Source: Neurospora crassa OR74A
Taxonomy: Eukaryota; Ascomycota; Sordariomycetes; Sordariales; Sordariaceae
Direction: 5' to 3'
Length of the DNA: 64,000 nucleotides
Assembly (NCBI RefSeq): GCF_000182925.2
Contig: NC_026506.1
Coordinates: 3,038,001-3,102,000, forward strand
Numbering within the stretch: position 1 is the first letter of the stretch; the number at the start of each line of letters is the position of its first letter. The notes beneath the pieces are model-generated. The model did not search any database. It saw only the letters and a program-made list of their open reading frames with translations, and had not been told where the DNA came from. Both the position numbers and the translations under genes were made by a program. Below are positions 49,795 through 61,350 of this stretch, in pieces.

Positions 49795-51866
49795 TGGAGG
49801 TCAAGGAAGTCGGATTGGCTTGTTTCTTTGTCAGGAGTTTCGGTTGTCTGAGGAGGGCAGAAGCTTGTCTGTTGAAATGTGCTTACAGGAGGGCAATACG
49901 ATGGCCAGAAGTGAGCAAGACAACAGAGCGGATGAGTTGGACTCTTATCTGACGGCAGCTGGAGAGACTGCAGCATACAGGATCAACGTGGACGGCAAGG
50001 CCGCGGGTGGTGCGAACTTGGTTCGGCACCGCAGGCCCGATGTGGCAGGAAGTCAATATGCGAGACTAGACTAATTCCCCGGTGACCCTCCTGGGGAGAA
50101 GGACGGAGGCTGTCGACCGAGTCCCAAACCTGAAGTCTCCGGAGAAGCAGGCTGCTGCGGGGGGAGCTGCGATAGGACGGCCATGGGCGAAGGGAGCTTT
50201 GAACAGGCCAGGATGGGTGCCAGGGAGACGAAAGCCGATCCAGCTTGCGGTTCACTTGATCTAGGTCAAAGTGCATTTGCATCTCCATCCCACATCGTCC
50301 AGACTCCAGCGCCGGCAAGATGACATCCCCAGGCCTGTGTGTGGCGGCTAATCTCGCAGTGTGCCGTCCGTGTGAGAGTGTGTGGAACGACAGATCATCA
50401 CAGGCAAGGTAGTCAAGGTGATTTGTCTGGCGAGAGGTTGGATCGATGAGGCCGGCAGGGTAGGCAGCGGAGGGACGGTGGGTGGAGTAACATGGCATCT
50501 TGAAGGGCGGCAGCAAATTGGCATGCCACAGCAATCCATAATATCAGATCAATGCGACTTTTTTTTTTTCCAAATTTTTTTTTTTTTTTTTTTCCCTCAC
50601 TCTCGATTTCCTGCGCCCGAGGAAGGCAATATGCGAACTGTGGTACAGTAAGTACACTTAATTAGTAGACCGGGTGAAGTCACATTACTACTTACCAGGC
50701 GCGGCTTAAAGGACGAATGGAAGGTGAGGTGGTGTTCACAGCCTCTATGGGAAGGAACAAGCCATGGTCGATGTCCGGGTGCTGGATGTTGACAGACACG
50801 GAAGTGACGAGTGAGTGAAGATAGTTAGGTACTTACCTAGTTAGTTGTCTTTGCCCGGGCAGGATGACTGAGTGGAAGCGGAAGGCATCGATGTCGTCGG
50901 GTTGATGAAGCCTCTTATCGATAATAATGTTTGCCGCGCCCTATGATTGGTGGCTTGATCGGTCGATAGCAGGTACTTGTCACGGCATTAATTGGGTCCA
51001 CGGTACCTGAAACGAAAAGCAGACACGGCACTTGCCGCGCATAGGTGCTAAGAGTCAGGCTCAAGTCAAGGTAGTCGATACCTCTGATCGATCTTGTCTC
51101 GGTACTGACCCGCTAGTGGGTACAGCCCAGCTCTCCCCCATTCCCACCCCCCCTCCCCCCCCCCCCCGGCGCGCTCTGAGCAATAATCAACCAAACCTCA
51201 ACCAACTCAAGTTATCACTAACATAGTTTCTATCCATCCAACCAACAAGACCTCATCACCTTCTGTTGAACAATCATCTATCTATCTGCAGCTCTCGCCA
51301 AAAAGCTTTCCCTCCGCCCCCCCCCCTAATGAAGTTTCATCAAGCTCAATCAATCGCCCAAGGCAACCCCCAACCTAAGGGCAAGTTTTCACCCGATGCC
51401 CGATAATAACATCCTAATTAACCACGGCATATCACAACATCCTTCCAGCCGTTCACCCACATCGCGGCGATGCGGCTTTCATGTCCCCACCAGCTCTAGA
51501 ATCTGGAAACCCTAGTCGGTCAAAAGGTCAAGGCCATCGGAACTTGCTGCCGGATATTTCCTGGGTGCTCAACCACAACGGCCATCTATCATACTTCCTC
51601 TACTATGGTGCCTAGCTGGGGATGCCCGTGAGATCATACATGAGGACGGGACATACTCTGACCACGTAGATACATGTCATATTGTCCTGGTTCCTATCAT
51701 ATGTACACGTCTTGGTCCAGACCGAGACCCAGGTAGTGTGGTCCATCTGATGCCCCCTCACCTTGCCGCCTTTCCCCTCTCCATCCCAGGGCCTTTTATA
51801 GTCTTTGGATCTGCATGATTGATTTCTATGGTCATTGCGACGAGAAGAAAGCCACATACTTGTCGC
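49795..51866. promoter_or_regulatory. Divergent intergenic region between PKS and hydrolase
   Basis: About 2 kb separates the divergent starts of the PKS (minus) and the LovG-like hydrolase (plus), so it must hold both promoters. ORFs of up to 183 codons here are low-complexity and match nothing I know. Two long T runs (about 50559-50569 and 50575-50593) and a C-rich stretch (about 51140-51167) are visible. A TTAGGTACTTACCTAGTTAG motif lies at about 50826. No specific regulator site can be named. A small undetected regulator gene cannot be excluded. Confidence 0.5.
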
Positions 51867-52828
51867 AATGCGGTTTCTCTGTCTTCCGGGAGCCTATGGC
51901 AGCTCCGATGTAAGTACAAGGCACGCTTTCTTTGATGGACCGCCTTGCTGACCGGACATAACCCATGCCAGAAGTTCCAGGTTCAGCTAGGTAAGAAGGG
52001 CGCCAGATAGAGAGAAGCCTTCTATACAAGGATATCCAGTCTAACAACACCTCAACCTAGCACCTATCGTCAAGGAGTTGACTGAAGATGGAACGGCTAC
52101 CTTCCACTTCATCCACGGCCCCTGCAAAGCCGTGCCGCCCGAGGGCTTCGAGGCGTACTTTGGAAAGCCGCCCTATTACCGCTTTATCGAGCCCGACCGG
52201 GATGTGGAAAAGACCCAAGACGATGACGTCCTGGCCAGGATCAGGGACTTTCCCAACTGTGAGAGTCCCGAGGACACCATGCGAGAGCTGATGAGCGAGG
52301 GCGTCGCCACCTCGCATCGCAGTACCGACAATGCACTCAAATATCTGATCAGAATCATGGACGAGCGCGGCCCATTTGATGCCATCATTGGCTATTCGGA
52401 AGGCGCCGCTGTTGCTGCCACGCTTCTGCTTCACGAGCAGAGGCGCTTCAAGAAGAAGGGTATCAAGCCCATGGTCAAGTACGCCATCTTTTTCGCTGGC
52501 TGGCCCCCGGTCGACCCTGACACCCACCAAATGATTCTGAGCGACGAGTCCGACGTTGTGATTGAAATCCCTACATGTCATATTAGTGAGTAAAAGTGCC
52601 TACCAGAATGCCATCCATGAATACGTGGCTGACAGCGTCTGCACTCTAGTCGGCTCCTTGGACCCTTATGTCCATGGATCTTTGGCCCTTTACAATGTGT
52701 GCGATCCCGCTTCTGCCTATCTCTTCGATCACGCCAAGGGCCACACACTACCGCGGGACAAGGAAACTGTAAAGGAACTGGCTAATGTGGTACGGGAGGC
52801 TGCCTGCCTCTACGGAATCCACGCCTGA
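51867..52828 (+). CDS. LovG-like serine hydrolase (FSH1 family), probable polyketide-releasing thioesterase
   Basis: Alpha/beta hydrolase of the FSH1 family, which includes LovG, the enzyme that frees the lovastatin PKS product from its ACP. Four exons, 51867-51908, 51972-51990, 52061-52585 and 52650-52828, give exactly 254 residues. The start MRFLCLPGAYGSS fits the family opening (LCLHGxG), with Pro in place of the usual His. The nucleophile is Ser133 in GYSEG, the acid Asp200 in GSLDPY and the base His227 in KGHTLP, all with family spacing. There is no signal peptide, so it is likely cytosolic. It is divergent from a PKS that lacks a release domain, which is the main reason to propose chain release as its job. 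A general esterase role is possible. The 19-nt second exon is inferred from splice sites and the family pattern. Confidence 0.9.
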
Positions 52829-54609
52829 GTAGCGTATGTTAAAGGACAGCTGTTTGCGCAGAAACAGTAAACGGATAAATGTCGAATTGGTAATACAAAG
52901 ACACCTTATCTGAAGCCTCAAGCGAACCAAGTGAATGGCCAACATGGATCAATATCAGGTGCCATAAAGGATTGGGCAACCAGCCAAGCCTGGCGAGGGA
53001 GGCACATGTAGCAGCATACCGGGAGTGGCTCTCGGTCGCGGCACAGTTTCGGGAGCTGTCCGTGTTCCCCAAGGTACTTTGAATGCAAAGGACCGGACAA
53101 TTTGACGACGGCATTGGGACGCCCACTTTGCAGTTACATGACAAGGGAGAATGCAACTTGATCGATTATCTGGATCGTCTCGGCACCACATGGTCACAGC
53201 TCTGGCTGTGCAAGAAATCCAACGGCTGAATCTATGTTGGCGACCAACCAGGAGGTAGGCGGTAGGGGTTCAAAGACCAATGACTGCACCAAGCAGTGAA
53301 ATCAACTGGAGAGAAAGAGAGATAAGAATCTCAACAGTATCAGAGTGGGAACAGAGACTGATAGTTCCCTTTCGAGATAACCTTCCTGTGCCAGTATACA
53401 ACTGGACCAAAGGGCCCAGGGCCCCTGCTACCCTGGCCACCTCATCTATCGATGGACAAAGGAATGGAATCGCAATTCTATAAGCCAATTGAGGCTAAAC
53501 TGCCCTACGGAGAACAGTTTGCGGCACATGCGTGCTTGAATATTAGCCAAGATGTTAAGAGACGGGAAAATGATACGGCAAGACTAAGGTAACCGTCACC
53601 GTGGAAGCGGCTGTCCCATCGAATTTTCAACCAGTCATTATTTTACTCATGCTGTAGCGAGATCGCCACAGCTCGACTGTAGCGTTGCCGGTCCATCATC
53701 CGAGAACAGTGCAACTCTCCGGGGTACCCAGATATGTTGCAAGCTGGGTATCAAAGTACCTCCATTCCCAGCCCGCCTTTTCCTTTCTTTCTTTCTTTCT
53801 TTCTTTTCTTTTTTCTTTTTTCTCCCTTTTTTTTCCTTTTTTTCTCCCTTTTTTTCCTTCCTGATTTTTCTTCGTATCCCGCGCATGAGACCTTATAGAT
53901 ACGCCGCTAGCTATAGAGGGTCGGGATCTGGATCCATTTTCAACGTGGTTTTGGATCCTCTCGGGACTCTGGGTGTGCCCATTTCCGTTTACCACTCCAT
54001 AGCCTGGCTGGGGCTTGCAATATGTACTTCAGCCAGGTTGATTCTCTTCTCCGTTTCCGTCGAGAAGTAGAGAACTTGGCCGCAAATCACATTGTACCAC
54101 TCGTCGATAAGCGCGGATATCATTCACGTCTTGGTTCAGATCCCTATTCGAGTACCAAGCACGAAATATAATACCCGTATATTGTATTGCAAAGTTCCAT
54201 ATTAACGTCGTAGCAGGCTGTTGCAAAAGTACGAACACCGAATTCATGGAAGCCCACGCTTTGTTCGATGTAAATTGTTTACCGCGCCTGTCAAAGCTCG
54301 CCTGCGACCCATGCTGACCGTTCGCAATCTCTTTTGGGCGCACTTCTTTGGAAATGTCGCTGCACAATAGTTGGATTGCAATCGCGATCAGCGGTAGATG
54401 TGGCTTGAGACAGGCTCTATCCCCCTCGCCCTTTGCCTCGCATTCACTTTTCATCTCCATTCTTTTAAGGGAACTGCGCGCATGTCTTGAGCGCGGAGAT
54501 ATGCGCGTCAATGTACCCTTTTGGTTCTGTAACCACTTCTACGAGAGCACCTACACTAATTGCCTCAATCCTTAGGAGACCTCAATAATTCGAGAGTCTA
54601 CTTAAAGAG
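52829..54609. other. Intergenic region, no gene recognised
   Basis: About 1.8 kb between the hydrolase and the ABC transporter. The open frames (up to 160 codons on the minus strand, 54029-54511) have no recognisable domain and no splice-supported extension. A pyrimidine tract with CTTT repeats runs from about 53777 to 53860. The region presumably holds the hydrolase 3' end and the transporter promoter. Confidence 0.45.
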
Positions 54610-57600
54610 ATGGCCAAGGAAGAGTTTGCGTCTGGCGGCGAACACACCATCCCCGAGTCGCTAGTTTCGCCACCGAATCCACCATCTCCAGCGAGCAAAG
54701 CGGGAATGAATCCCCTCCTGCTGAAGCCCGAATGCAAAACAGCTCTCTCGGACTTTATTGTGTGTATCTTGATACGCAGCTGCTTGAAGATCCAGTTTCT
54801 GATATTTTAGCCAGCGCATATTCTCCTTTTCGACATGGCTCGACAGGGTACTTGTCAGCGCAGCTGTTGCGACCTCTATAGGCGCTGGCATTACTATGCC
54901 CCTCATGAACATGATTTTTGGTATGTCTCACTTGATTTTCAACTCACAGTCGATAAGCAGGTAGTGATGCCTGCGAATTAACTTATAGATAGGCAGAATG
55001 GTGGGATCCTTCACGGGATACTACGGTGCCGATGCTTCAACAACATATGAGCTCTTCAAAAACGCCATAAGTAGCTGCGCGTAAGTCTCGTTCCGACTCT
55101 CGGGCAGCAGCGAGTCAACATGATTTTGACTAAAGTTTTCACAGCCTGTATCTTGTCGGCCTTTTTTTCGTTAGGCTTGTACTTGATTATGTTGCCTACG
55201 TAAGTGCCTCGCCGTTTGTTCTCCTTCTTCTCGCACAGCACACGCATCGTTTACAGGTTATGTCCAATGTCTAGGTGGGCTTTCGTATGTCGAGCTTGCG
55301 AATCTCAGCTGCTATCCGACTGGAATACTTGAAGTGTTTATTCGGGCAGCCAATCTCCACGCTGGACGTCCTTCCCCCCGGCCAAACTGCCGCCATCATC
55401 ACTATAACAGCTAGTGTACTTCAAGCGGGCATCTCCGAGAAACTTTCAGCCTTTCTTCAATCCATATCAACTGTAACAGCTGCATTTGTGATTGCCATCA
55501 CATACAGTTGGAGCTTGACCTTGGTCACGAGCAGTGGTCTTGTGTTGATCATAGTGGTCTATGCTGCAACTACCCCTTTTCTCGTCAAGCACATGAATGG
55601 CGTACAATATGCTGATCTCCAGGCATCTATAGTTGCAAACGAGGTATTCAGCTCCATGAGGATGATTGCAGCCTGTGGTGCACAGGAGAAGATGGCTAAA
55701 AGGTATGTCAAATGGGTGGACGATTCTCGTCATCGGGGGTTGAAAATGTCTCCCATCATCGCGCTGCAGCAAGCGCCAGGTAAGTGCCCGTTTTCGTTCT
55801 TTTTTGAGGCTGACCCTCCACAAATGTACCGTCGAGCGGCTCCTCTTGAATCTTCTGACGTCTCTCCAACAGTACAGTTTTCGATATACGCGTGAGTTAC
55901 TTGCCGCCCTTGTTGTCATAACAAAAAACCTGAGTCACTGCTAACACTTTCCAGGACTTTCGCCCTTTCATTCTGGTACTCGATTAGAGTGTACTACGAG
56001 CTTCGCTTCAACAGCGCAGAGACCTTGGTTGTGTGCGTAACTATGATGCTCCCCGCCATGTTCACTGCCAAATACCGGACAAAGTGGCTGATTGGTCTGG
56101 CATCAAGTGTCCTGATGTCTATCGTGCTCATGACCACCTCTGTAAGTGGAATTACCTCGCCCTTATCCGCAGCTATTCGGGCAGCTGGCGCGGCCACTGT
56201 TTTCTATACTATCATAGACGCAATAAGACCCGACAAAACAGGTCTTAAGGATCCAGACGTTTCTGCATCCCAGGATATTGTACTTCAAGACGTGAACTTC
56301 GCATATCCCACCAGACCCGACCTGGTGATCCTGAATAACCTCAGTATCCGCTTCCCTATGGGGAAAACAACCGCAGTTGTTGGACCTTCCGGATCTGGCA
56401 AAACCACAATTGTTGGGCTTCTGATGCGATGGTATGAAATCGAGTCTCTCGAGAGCAATGATATGGTAGGTGGCCTCAGAATACGTCGCTCTCGACCTGA
56501 GAAAGGAAGCCACATCATTTTGCTAACAAGCAGGCAAAAACGAAGAGTTTGTTATGGCGTAACGGCCTTGTCGAAGTCGGGGGTCGGCCCCTGAGAGAGA
56601 TCGATCTCAAGTGGTGGCGGACTCAAATCGGCCTCGTGCAGCAGGAACCGTTTCTGTTCAACTGTAGCATTTATCAAAATGTTGAGTTTGGTCTGGTAGG
56701 CACTGAATGGGAAAATGCCAATCTGGCGACCAAGGAAGAGCTTGTAAAACAGGCTTGCAGGGAGGCCTTTGTCGACGAGTTCATCAACCGGTTACCAGAG
56801 GTAAAGTTCCAAGTTCGAAGTCATCCAGGAAAGAAAGACTCTTGGTGTGTAGGTTGATTGCTGACAGCTGAATACAGGGTTACTCAACCATTGTCGGCGA
56901 TGCAGGCATCAAACTGAGTGGCGGCCAACGTCAACGAATAGCAATCGCTCGAAGCATTGTAAAGCGCCCGAAAATTCTCATTCTGGACGAGGCGACTTCT
57001 TCTATTGACGTTCGCGGGGAACAGGTGGTACAGGCAGCCTTGGAAAAGGTGTCGAAGGATCGCACAACTATAATGATTGCACACCGGCTCGGAACCGTTA
57101 AGAAGGCTGACAACATCATAGTTCTGCAGAAAGGTCAGGCTGTTCAGCAAGGCACGCACTCGGACCTCTTAGCCGAGGAGGGAGGAGCATATTGGGCACT
57201 TGCTACCTCACAGAAGCTTGTGGTAGATTCAACCGACCCCAATGAGCTACCGAGCGGCCTTGGTGGTAAGGTGGAGGATACGGAAGTTAACACACCAACA
57301 GTCAATTCAGGGAGTCCGGTAATAACAACAGACGCCAGTGTTGATGAGGAGCTAATTACGACAAGCCGCCTGAGAAAATACATGCTCCTCATCTGCGAGC
57401 AGAAAGAGCACTGGAAATGGTATGCTGTCGTGGTTGGGGGTGCAATCGGCGGCGGAGGTATGTAACCGTATCGATCGTACAGAAACAATGAGAGAGTAGA
57501 CTTTCCTGACAATCTTGTTCGGGCCTCACAGCAAGTCAGCCGATTTCTGCCTACCTCTTTGCAACAGAGCTCACACTGTTCCAATCCTGGGGTCCATGGC

Positions 57601-59787
57601 TCCCAAGCCTTTCCAGCTTCTGGAGTCTGATGTTTGTCATGCTGGCTATCTTAGTTGCGATATCTTACTTTGTATTAGGATGGTCGTCTTCGACAATTGC
57701 GTTTGTACGCTTCTTAAATCTACTCCCTTTCTTCACATCAAACGAGGACGGAACTATGCTAACACGAGGAACGAGCACATCACACACCGATATCGTTGCG
57801 AGTACTTCGACAACATCATATCCCAGTCTATTGGCTTCTTCGACACCGGCGACCACTCGGTTGGTACACTTACAGCTCGTCTGGCGACTGATCCCAGCCA
57901 ACTTCAAGAAATACTGGGCATCAATATGGCTTTCGTGCTCATTTCCATTCTCAACGTCGCTGGCTGCTTGATTATATCCTTCTACTATGGATGGAAACTG
58001 ACCATCGTCACGCTATGCTCCTCGATGCCACTCATCGTGGCAGCTTCTTTTCTTCGCATTCGACACGAAGCGCGATTTGAGAAAATGAACAATGAGGTTT
58101 TTGCAGAGAGTGCCAAGTTTGCAACTGAGTCCATCACTGCCTTCAGAACAGTTTCGGCTCTGACTCTAGAAGATACCATCATAGAGCGATATGAAACACT
58201 CCTCCGAGAACATGTCCAGCATTCATTTGGAAAGTCTAGTTGGTTTACCTTGGTATTTGCCGTGGCCGACAGCATCGCGCTTTTGTGCACGGCTTTTGTT
58301 CTCTGGTAAGTTTGTTCGCAAGCACCCACCGACCTACATATCAAGGCTGATCGCGGACGACGGTTTCGCGAATATCAACAAAGCTGACTTGGGAACTGAT
58401 GCCTCACAGGTATGGTGGATCTCTGATGCTCAAGGGCGAATACTGGCCATTTCAGTACATGATCGTTTACATTGCTGTCCTTCAGGTATGCTTACATTGC
58501 GCTTACCCCGCGTCTCCAATGAGGCGTTTCATATTCGGTCAATCTTCTGATGATGACTCGGCGGGACAGGGTGGATTGGGTGCAGGTCAATGGCTGAGCT
58601 ATGGACCTAGTAGGTTAGCAGTACGAGTTAGGATACTTGACATGTACTAAGCGCACCACAGATATTGCAAAAGCGAATGTTGCGGTAGATAGGATTCTCG
58701 AGATGAGGGCCAAGGGCCAGGAAAACACAACGCGCACTCCACTTGACCGAGGTAGCGTGGGTGACAAAGACAGCGGTGTTAGAGTTGAGTTCCGCGATGT
58801 ACGGTTCAGGTATCCAACCCGGAATGTACCGGTGCTTAATGGGCTTGACATAACGGTGAGTCCTGCCACATTACAGTCAAATTGGTGCAGTACTGCTAAC
58901 ACCAGCCAAGGTTGAGAAAAACATGTTTGCTGCTATAGTCGGGCCTTCGGGTACGTGGAAATTTGATGAGAACGGGTAGGTACCTAGTTAGGTATAGGCC
59001 GACAACTGACATCAACTAGGTTGCGGGAAAACAACAGTGGTTTCACTTCTTGAAAGGTCAGTGGTCAAGGTACCTATTGAGGAGCATAAGCAGGGCACGG
59101 TATCCAGACAGCTGACAAACGTTCAGGTTTTATGCCGTAAATTCAGGCCAGATCCTGTACAACGGGACCGACATCTCGACCGTGTCCCTCGAAGACTATC
59201 GCAGGGATATGTCTCTTGTCGCGCAAGAACCGAATCTTTTCGATGGGACAATTAAAGAGAACATACTACTGGGAGTAAACCCTGATAGTACCACAGAGGA
59301 GCAGATTCAACAGGCTTGTCGTGACGCCGAGATCCACGAGTTTATCATGTCTCTCCCAGACGGATACAATACCGAGATCGGATCCAGGGGAGTGACACTG
59401 TCTGGGGGGCAGAAACAACGCGTTGCAATTACAAGGGCCTTGATACGGAATCCTCGCTTGCTACTCTTGGACGAAGCCACATCCAATCTGGACGGCGATA
59501 CAGAAAGGGCAGTACAGGCCGTCTTGGAAAGGACCAGGAAGAACAGAACAATGATCATGGTAGCTCACCGTCTTGCTACTATCCAGAACGCTGATATCAT
59601 TTTTGTTCTTGGAGATGGCCGCGTGTTGGAGAAAGGAAACCATGCGGCACTGTTGAGGATGCGGGGAATCTATTACCAGATGGTAGGTGGTTTTTGCATG
59701 CTCGCTCTTGACAACTTTGCGACTCTTGTGTGGCATTTATGAGATGCTGACATGATACAGTGTCAAGCTCAAGCGCTGGATAGGTAG
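54610..59787 (+). CDS. ABC-B (MDR/P-glycoprotein type) full transporter
   Basis: ATP-driven membrane exporter with TMD-NBD-TMD-NBD layout, likely exporting the product of the neighbouring PKS (inference from position). Exons: 54610-54761, 54811-54920, 54993-55080, 55145-55199, 55275-55779, 55873-55891, 55955-56465, 56534-56800, 56878-57457, 57532-57700, 57769-58305, 58410-58485, 58570-58609, 58662-58855, 58911-58950, 59020-59056, 59127-59682, 59761-59787. They sum to 1321 codons including the stop. NBD1: Walker [10 protein letters not shown] about residue 453, LSGGQ about 582, LILDEAT. NBD2: Walker A GPSGCGKTT about 1112 (split by an intron), LSGGQ about 1218, LLLLDEAT. The TMDs carry family blocks such as [10 protein letters not shown] and [20 protein letters not shown] 75-nt GT-AG stretch at 56033-56107 is open in frame and could be a further intron, giving about 1295 aa. 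Both ATP sites look intact. The GTTTGT donor at 57701 is the least certain junction. Confidence 0.93.
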
Positions 59788-61350
59788 AGTTAGCCGAGAG
59801 GGTGTTGTGGACATGGGAGGTGTCTCTGAGGTATACAGGTAGTTTTGCGGTATATCGTAGCGATATCGCCTATTACTACCTACATAGGTACCTATGTGTT
59901 TTTGCACAATGGGGGGGGGGGGCTTGGAGAAGCACTACAGAGGACTTTACTATGTACCTTGGATGCTTGGCGGTCAAACAGGAATTACTTGGTGTTTTGC
60001 GACCTTGGCAAGTCTCTCCGGTACGAGCCAGCTCAAACAGCTGCCAAGGAAATGAAGTTCTATTTAAATCCACACTGGGCAATCCGTGAGCTGCACGACA
60101 TTCAGGACGGCTGGTATGCTCTTGGTAGCTGTTCTTTCCGAAAACAAGGTACCTGCCTACTCTTTCTTTGGTTATCTTGTGAGTTGGGGGCTTTTCCTTT
60201 GCCTGATGTGCACTGTTGCCGACATATAGTGTCGCTTGTTAGCGTGGAACCGCTCCTTACAACAATACCTGGCTACAAGTAGGGAATTGGAGGTTGAGGG
60301 GGAGGGGAGCAGCGAGAGCATGCAGCCATCGATGTTTTTTTGTAGGGAAAATAAAGTTATCGCCACATAGGGTAGGTAGGGTGCACTTCACTGCGCTAAC
60401 CTTTTAAGTTCCGTTCGGCAGAGGTGCAACGGCCCGCCCCCACTACCTACACTACACCCCAAACGAACCGGTTCCTGCAGCCACCATGAACGGTACCTTG
60501 CCTACACAGTACACTACGTACATACCAACCGAACCTAGCCTAGTGCGATTGGCCAATGACACCCTCTTCTGCCAAACATCAACAGATGCCCATCGAACCA
60601 GCATCCAGCATCCAAGAATCCGCAACCTGATTGCTGGCAGAACTCCGTCGGCAACTGCCCCTTCACACGGTCGCGATTGATCGTCTGGCCTGATCGACGG
60701 GCCTATCGACCTGCCGCTGTTCGCCAATCGGCCGCCCCAAGTTAACCGCATCCAGTCAATGGGACTGGCGGGAGCCCCATTCCGATCGTCATCGGTGCCG
60801 GGTGACTAGTGTATCAAGCAAGTATGGAGCAAAACACCCGGACGCCTTTCCTGGCTGTCACCCTGTTCCTGACCTTGGCTTACACCTCTGCCGGCATGGA
60901 AGAGGTTAGCGCGGGCCTTCCCAACTGAGACTAATGAACACTTGGGCCACTGCAGAGTCAAGATATCTCAAACTTTGGACCTGATCCGGTCCAACTCGAA
61001 GAATGAAGCTGCTATATCATCGCCCTTTTCCCCCTGGCAATCAACATGCCTTCTCTGACCACCAACGCTTGTGCTTGTTGTTCAAGAAGGACAGCCCATG
61101 CTTGCTACGAAGCTGGACGGAAGCTCGAGGCAAACTTGATGATCAAGGCCCGTCGTCAAGGCCACCGACAAAGAAAGTTATTTATTTGTCCCCAAGTTTT
61201 ACCATCAGTTAAAGTTTTATCCACCAAGACTCGTCTTCACTTGCTCTCTTTCTCCCTGTACGGCCTCATTTCTCCAGCCTTCTGCAGAGGAAACCCGAGT
61301 TTACCGACACCTGGGGCAGCTCTCATTGTCTAGGCTCCAAAGACATAGCC
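59788..61350. other. Intergenic region, at most one tiny ORF
   Basis: About 1.56 kb between the transporter stop and the GH71 start. It contains a G12 run (59911-59922), a TACATAGGTACCTATGTG palindrome-like site (about 59881) and the 34-codon ORF listed separately. No other coding signal was recognised. Confidence 0.45.
60824..60928 (+). CDS. Hypothetical 34-residue ORF with a signal-peptide-like start
   Basis: MEQNTRTPFLAVTLFLTLAY, then TSAGMEEVSAGLPN and a stop. The hydrophobic core followed by TSAG resembles a signal peptide with a cleavage site, but the mature part would be only about 12 residues unless an intron extends it. No splice extension could be supported, so it may be a chance frame. 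Confidence 0.15.
   Translation: MEQNTRTPFLAVTLFLTLAYTSAGMEEVSAGLPN

Noticed and set aside
49983-50534. 183-codon minus-strand open frame in the intergenic region
   Set aside because: Low-complexity S/P/R/H-rich translation with no domain; looks like an open frame by base composition.
52057-52581. 174-codon minus-strand open frame
   Set aside because: Antisense of hydrolase exon 3, which carries the catalytic serine motif and splice-consistent neighbours.
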